Below the pieces are notes generated by a model. That model was not told the DNA's origin and made no database searches. It saw only the letters and a list, made by a program, of their open reading frames with translations. Both the position numbers and the translations under genes were made by a program. This document shows, piece by piece, positions 60,322 to 64,000 of a DNA stretch of 64,000 nt. This stretch comes from Niveispirillum fermenti (GTDB taxonomy: Bacteria; Pseudomonadota; Alphaproteobacteria; Azospirillales; Azospirillaceae): positions 1 to 64,000 of the forward strand of contig NZ_JBLTXA010000018.1 in NCBI RefSeq assembly GCF_048066175.1, written 5' to 3'. The stretch's first letter is position 1. Each line of letters opens with the position of its first letter.

Positions 60322-60891
60322 TGCTTACGGCCTCTAGGCTCAATCCGCAACCTGCCATGGATGCGGGACACCAGATTTTCCCCACTATACACGAGCTTTC
60401 TGCTTCCTACAATTTTATGCAGCGCCCATGATGAACTTGGCAAGAGCGGCGGATAACCGCCGGTGCTGCCTCCGTCCATGGGAGGCCGGCATCGCCACCG
60501 GCGACCAACCGCAGGTCGCAAGGCGACCCCAACCCCCAAGGGTGGGAGTATACTTTCAGTTTTCTGACCAAATCATGAACATGCATCCTCTATTCTTTCC
60601 ACGGGATTTACCTGAAATCCGCAGAAATTTTTCACCGCCACGAGGCTATGCGCCCCTTGACCGCCAATTCTAATGGATTTTTTTTAAAAGGTAATGCCCC
60701 GGCAACATGCTATGCGTCAGGATAGCGCACAGGAGCCGCCCCGCCGAAGAAAAACAGGTGGCGACTTCATTTGAAGTCGCCACCATGCAATTGAAAACAT
60801 ACGATTATGTGGGACTAGCATCAGCCATATGCCCTGCCGTGGGCACGGCGTTCGTAAACGCGACACCCATAACGACAGGGGATGGGGACGC
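60322..60891. other. AT-richer intergenic region between two LuxR-type genes
   Basis: A 570-bp noncoding gap. It holds a perfect terminator hairpin (60757-60784, listed separately) and an AT-rich stretch around 60560-60700 likely to carry the promoter of the LuxR gene on the left. I see a GGAGTATACTTTC element at about 60545-60557 but cannot assign it. No gene was found. Confidence 0.5.
60757..60784 (-). terminator. Rho-independent terminator of the second LuxR-type gene
   Basis: Arms GGTGGCGACTTC (60757-60768) and GAAGTCGCCACC (60773-60784), a perfect 12-bp stem with loop ATTT. On the minus strand it is followed by TGTTTTTCTT. It lies 107 bp past the stop. Confidence 0.88.
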
Positions 60892-61590
60892 TCAAGCCGT
60901 GGCCCCGACAGCCTCTTCGGCCTGGTCGGAGTTCGCCGCCGTGACAGAATCACTCTGCCCGATTCCATTGTTCATGGCCCAGATCGCGGCCTGGGTACGG
61001 TTCACGGCGTTTATCTTGCGCAGCAGGCTTTTGAGATGGACCTTCACCGTGGCCTCGGTGATCCCCAATGCGTTGGCGATCACCTTGTTGCTGTCGCCAT
61101 CGATCAGGCAGCGGAGGATCTGCATTTCCCGCTGGGACAACCCCTTTCGCAGGGTATTCAATTCAGACGGCGGCGACTGGACCTGGCCAGCGACCAGCAG
61201 ATCGGCCAGATGCGTCGGAAAGACCTTCTCCCCCATCATGACCAGTTTCAGCGACTGGGCCAGCGCCTCCGCCGACATGTCCTTCAGCAGATAGCCGGCA
61301 GCGCCGGCCTCCAGCGCCCCGGTCAGGCGGCGGGCACACAGGCTGGCCGTCAGGATGACGACAAGGGCGCCGGGCACATGCCGCCGGACCCGGGCGATCT
61401 GGGCCAGGGCGGACGGGTCCTCACCCGGATCGATCAGGATCAGGTCGGCCTTCGGCTGGTCGAGCGCCAGAATTTCGTCCGCACTGCCATATTCGCCCGC
61501 CACGCTGAACGGCACATCCAGCAGCAGCCGGGCCAACCCCTCGCGGAACAACTTGTTCACGTCGATCAGAATGACGCTCTGCATCTCCAT
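60892..61590 (-). CDS. LuxR/NarL-type response regulator
   Basis: A 232-aa regulator with a full receiver (LILIDPGEDP with the acceptor aspartate, VVILTAS, and YLLKDMS with the conserved lysine) and a LuxR helix-turn-helix (GLSQREMQILRCLIDGDSNKVIANALGITEATVKVHLKSLLRKINAVNRTQAAIWAM). The ATG at 61590 has AGTGAG upstream; in-frame upstream sequence is not conserved-looking. No sensor kinase is nearby. A TTAGGC-N8-GCCTAA dyad at 61744-61763 could be its own operator. Confidence 0.87.
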   Translation of the reverse strand: MEMQSVILIDVNKLFREGLARLLLDVPFSVAGEYGSADEILALDQPKADLILIDPGEDPSALAQIARVRRHVPGALVVILTASLCARRLTGALEAGAAGYLLKDMSAEALAQSLKLVMMGEKVFPTHLADLLVAGQVQSPPSELNTLRKGLSQREMQILRCLIDGDSNKVIANALGITEATVKVHLKSLLRKINAVNRTQAAIWAMNNGIGQSDSVTAANSDQAEEAVGATA

Positions 61591-62329
61591 ATCGCTCACT
61601 CCAGCACAGCCCGTGGCGCCCGATCGCCTGGCAAGTCCCTCCCGGTCGTGGGTAGTCTGGCCATGGGCAAGTTCAATCCCTTCAGAGAATAGCCTCAAGC
61701 GAACGAGACCAACACCCTTCGAAGGCATTAATTCGCGTTTACTTTAGGCATATAACAGCCTAATGGCCACAGAATCGCCCGATTTAGGCCGCGGATGTGT
61801 CCTTTTTCCGAACCTGAAGTTCCATAATCATTTACTTACGGCCGAGGGTGATAGTTACTCTGTCATAAGAAAAATGGTGTGCCTTATTTGAAAATTGGCC
61901 CTAATTTCGTTTCAATGAAACCCAACCACCGGCACACGCCCCAAGCGGACAAGCCTTGTCATCTGAACAGGCGGAACCCTAAGGGGCGGAGGAGGTGCCG
62001 GCGCCGCGGAGAAATGGGGTCGGGCGCATCGCTACACCCATGCGCCAGACGCAGGGCAACGCAAGCCCTGTAACATGGCTTCTTTTGCACTGCACCATAC
62101 CCAGGCACGGTGGCGCCATGTCGCGGATACCTGAATCGCCCTTCAAGTGTAAGGGCTTAGCCCGTTTGGGGAATGCAGGGGGAAGTATCGGGGATTCCGG
62201 GGGCCGCGGCGATATAGCGCGGGAAATGTCCACCGGTAACCATCGTCACGACCCTGCCCACGACCCTGCCATGGGGTGGGGGTCGTCTTGGCACTTGCAC
62301 GATACCGGTAACGGAGTCATATTGTGCAT
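61591..62329. other. Long noncoding region upstream of the LuxR gene and small RNA
   Basis: 739 bp without a convincing gene. It holds the TTAGGC-N8-GCCTAA dyad (61744-61763). It also holds a tandem repeat ACGACCCTGCC (62248-62258 and 62260-62270) that pairs with GGGTCGT at 62280-62286. Promoter elements for the small RNA lie at 62295-62323. Open frames here lack ribosome sites and normal composition. Confidence 0.5.
62295..62323 (+). promoter_or_regulatory. Sigma-70-type promoter of the small RNA
   Basis: -35 TTGCAC (62295-62300), 17-bp spacer, -10 CATATT (62318-62323). It predicts transcription from about 62330. TGCATCGCAGCA (62325-62336) overlaps the expected start and resembles TGC-rich PhaR sites. 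Confidence 0.6.
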
Positions 62330-62408
62330 CGCAGCACGTTGTGCTGCTTGCCCTTATCGGGCGTTTCCTCCCTAAACTCAGGCCGCTCTCGTAGCGGCCT
62401 TTTCTTTT
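62330..62408 (+). ncRNA. mmgR: MmgR / alpha-r8 family small RNA (predicted)
   Basis: About 79 nt. A first hairpin GCCC-TTATC-GGGC is followed by the single-stranded UUUCCUCCCU (62364-62373), then a terminator hairpin GGCCGCT-CTCGT-AGCGGCC (62381-62399) and a T-rich tail TTTTCTTTT. This layout, the decamer and the 77-nt size match what I know of MmgR in Sinorhizobium, which limits polyhydroxybutyrate granule formation. The CCUCC core could block ribosome sites. The 5' end is set by the promoter prediction. Confidence 0.75.
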
Positions 62409-62747
62409 GGCCGCTGCCAAGGCGCGCCACCAACCCCGCTTGCGCAACAAGCTGACGGCACCGACCTGCGTGAGGACTATTTCTTTCAAATGCCGGGGAT
62501 CGTCAAGCAGTTTTATTCCGGACAGCATGAAATAGGCACATATGCAGACAATACCCGCCCAGGGCGCGGCGGGGCCATGCATGCGCAAATTATTGGCGAA
62601 ACAGACAAGCGGTTCCTGTGGGACATGTCTAGGGCCATCAAATTCAATGATTTACGGCAATGGCCATCGGTATGGACGGGACAATCCACGACCCGGCGGC
62701 CGATCGGTGGAGCGACCGGACGGGGATTGGCAATCTATGGCGGTGTG
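62409..62747. other. Noncoding gap before cueR
   Basis: 339 bp between the small RNA terminator and the cueR stop codon. I see no gene or clear structure. Confidence 0.4.
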
Positions 62748-63134
62748 CTACCCCGCCAGCCCTTCCAGGATGGGGCAATCCGGCCGGTCATCGCCATGGC
62801 AGCGGTCGGCGAGTTGTCGCAGGGTGGCGCGCATGGCCTGCAGCTCCGCGATCTTGCGATCCAGCGTGTCGATATGGGCGAGCGCCAGTTTCTTGACCTC
62901 GCCGCTGCTCCGCGACCGGTCGCGCCACAGGCGCAGCAGCCCATCCAGATCGGCCAGCGGGAAGCCAAGGTCACGGGCATGGCGGATGAAGCGCAGGGCG
63001 TGGATGTCGGCCGTGTCATAGATGCGGTAGCCGCCCGCCGTGCGGGCCACCGACGGAATCAGGCCGATCGCTTCATAATGCCGGATCATCTTGGCCGACA
63101 CGCCCGACGTGCGGGCCGCCTCGCCGATATTCAT
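62748..63134 (-). CDS. cueR: Copper-responsive MerR-type regulator CueR
   Basis: A 128-aa MerR protein: NIGEAARTSGVSAKMIRHYEAIGLIPSVARTAGGYRIYD, a dimerisation helix, and the metal loop CHGDDRPDC with Cys112 and Cys120, the positions used for Cu(I) in CueR. AGGAAGGAGG precedes the ATG. It lies 67 bp downstream of copA in the same direction, so it may be read with copA. Confidence 0.9.
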   Translation of the reverse strand: MNIGEAARTSGVSAKMIRHYEAIGLIPSVARTAGGYRIYDTADIHALRFIRHARDLGFPLADLDGLLRLWRDRSRSSGEVKKLALAHIDTLDRKIAELQAMRATLRQLADRCHGDDRPDCPILEGLAG

Positions 63135-63201
63135 GGGACCTCCTTCCTTTTACCGTCGGCATGAATGATCGTGTTCTGGCCAAACCTTTTGACCGACAAT
63201 A

Positions 63202-64000
63202 TCATCCTCCGGGGCGCCAGCGGCGCAGCGTCAGGGCATTGGTGACGACACAGACGCTGGACAGCGCCATCGCCGCGCCGGCCAGCATCGGATTGAGCAA
63301 GCCCGCCATGGCCAACGGCACCCCCACCACATTATAGATGAAGGCCCAGAACAGGTTCTGACGGATCTTGATCACCGTCCGGCGTGAAACCGCGATGGCA
63401 TCGGCCACCAGGGACGGATCGCCGCGCATCAGTGTCACCCCGGCCGCACGCATGGCGATATCGGTGCCCGTGCCCATGGCGATGCCGATATCGGCGGCGG
63501 CCAAGGCCGGGGCATCGTTGATACCATCCCCCACCATCGCCACGACATTGCCGGCGGATTTCAACCGGGCCAGAGCCGCTCCCTTATCCTCCGGCAAAAG
63601 ACCGGCCTGGACATCATCCAGCCCCAGACCGGCGGCAACGGCCGCGGCCGCCCCCTGACTATCCCCCGTCAGCATGATGCTGCGCACGCCCAGCGCCCGC
63701 AACCGGGCGATGGCGGCCGGCGCCGTGTGCTTGACCCTGTCACCAAAGGCGATCAGGCCCAGCGCCTGCCCGTCCGCCGCCAGATAGGACAGGGTGCGGC
63801 CCCGCACGGCCGGGTCGGCCGCCGCCGCGGCCAGCACACCGATATCGATGCCACGCTCAACCATCAGCCGTTCATTGCCCAGCAGCAGGGCGCGCCCGTC
63901 GGCCCGCCCCTCCACCCCACGGCCGGCCAGGGTGCGGACGGTCGCCGCGGCCGGAACATCGGGCATGGCATCCAACACGGCGCGGGCCAGGGGGTGGGCG
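63202..64000 (-). CDS. copA: Copper-exporting P1B-type ATPase, C-terminal part (runs off window)
   Basis: The last 265 residues of a copper ATPase; the 5' part is outside the window. In frame at the edge is AHPLARAVLDA (the HP motif of the nucleotide domain), then GRGVEGRADGR, MLTGDSQGAA, the MVGDGINDAPALAAADIGIAMGTGTDIAMRAA hinge, and the last helices NLFWAFIYNVVGVPLAMAGLLNPMLAGAAMALSSVCVVTNALTLRRW with the MSS-type motif (ALSSV) of CopA proteins. It pumps Cu(I) out of the cytoplasm. Confidence 0.93.
   Translation of the reverse strand, partial: AHPLARAVLDAMPDVPAAATVRTLAGRGVEGRADGRALLLGNERLMVERGIDIGVLAAAAADPAVRGRTLSYLAADGQALGLIAFGDRVKHTAPAAIARLRALGVRSIMLTGDSQGAAAAVAAGLGLDDVQAGLLPEDKGAALARLKSAGNVVAMVGDGINDAPALAAADIGIAMGTGTDIAMRAAGVTLMRGDPSLVADAIAVSRRTVIKIRQNLFWAFIYNVVGVPLAMAGLLNPMLAGAAMALSSVCVVTNALTLRRWRPGG

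Noticed and set aside
62288..62300. Sigma-54 promoter for the small RNA (TTGGCACTTGCA)
   Set aside because: The GG to GC spacing is not 10 bp, so the match is only superficial. The -35/-10 pair fits better.
61995..62375. Plus-strand 126-codon frame upstream of cueR
   Set aside because: It has no ribosome site and no family resemblance. It overlaps the promoter and body of the predicted small RNA.
1..64000. CRISPR array, tRNA, rRNA, transposase or prophage
   Set aside because: No regularly spaced repeats, no tRNA or rRNA sequence and no transposase or phage motifs were seen in any part of the window.

Overview
The window is about 64 kb of GC-rich DNA that reads as the chromosome of a motile alphaproteobacterium. 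FliX, a SciP (DUF1153) protein, a DksA with a reduced zinc finger, an MmgR-like small RNA and several TonB-dependent receptors all point that way. I lean towards the Azospirillaceae (Niveispirillum/Nitrospirillum type). That placement is inference from gene content, not a phylogenetic result.

Positions 1-38210 hold two accessory catabolic modules. Module A (about 76-19821) contains a VAO-type FAD oxidase, two MFS carriers, a DUF1838 protein, a methyltransferase with a small partner, an alpha/beta hydrolase, a HyuA/HyuB pair, a TonB receptor, a flavin amine oxidase, a membrane-anchored cytochrome c and a DUF3089 hydrolase. Module B (about 20112-38071) contains a second TonB receptor, a cupin, two VOC proteins, two double-domain alpha/beta-hydrolase-like proteins, two related small membrane proteins, a second VAO-type oxidase, a second MFS carrier, an isochorismatase-type amidohydrolase, two polysaccharide-deacetylase/allantoinase-type proteins, a GntR regulator and a crotonase. 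The modules share receptor, oxidase, MFS carrier and hydrolase, so they look like related pathways for different but similar substrates. A composite two-hairpin repeat lies at 1-64, 19821-19975 and 38071-38210, so each module sits between two copies. Module B promoters carry a recurring 8-4-8 dyad (TTGATATA-N4-TATATCAA). Module A carries a different dyad (TGTCC-N7-GGACA). No substrate can be assigned from sequence alone.

Positions 38277-47621 form a uronate/pectin-fragment locus. A minus-strand operon encodes a complete sugar ABC importer, a GH105 unsaturated uronyl hydrolase and a TetR regulator. Divergent from it are an altronate-dehydratase (UxaA) gene and a mannitol-dehydrogenase-family uronate reductase gene. 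A LacI-type palindrome lies between them.

Positions 47674-54450 carry dksA and a flagellar group (fliX, flgI, a rod-binding flgJ-like gene, an flgN-like gene, fliK, flgD) followed by sciP. Two good sigma-54 promoter matches precede flgI and fliK. Positions 54543-59329 are housekeeping: an unknown 401-aa protein, der, bamB and a YfgM-like TPR protein. Positions 59647-61590 carry two LuxR-type regulators, one with a degenerate receiver domain. A predicted MmgR/alpha-r8 small RNA lies at 62330-62408. The window ends in cueR and the 3' part of copA. No tRNA, rRNA, CRISPR array, transposase or phage gene was recognised.
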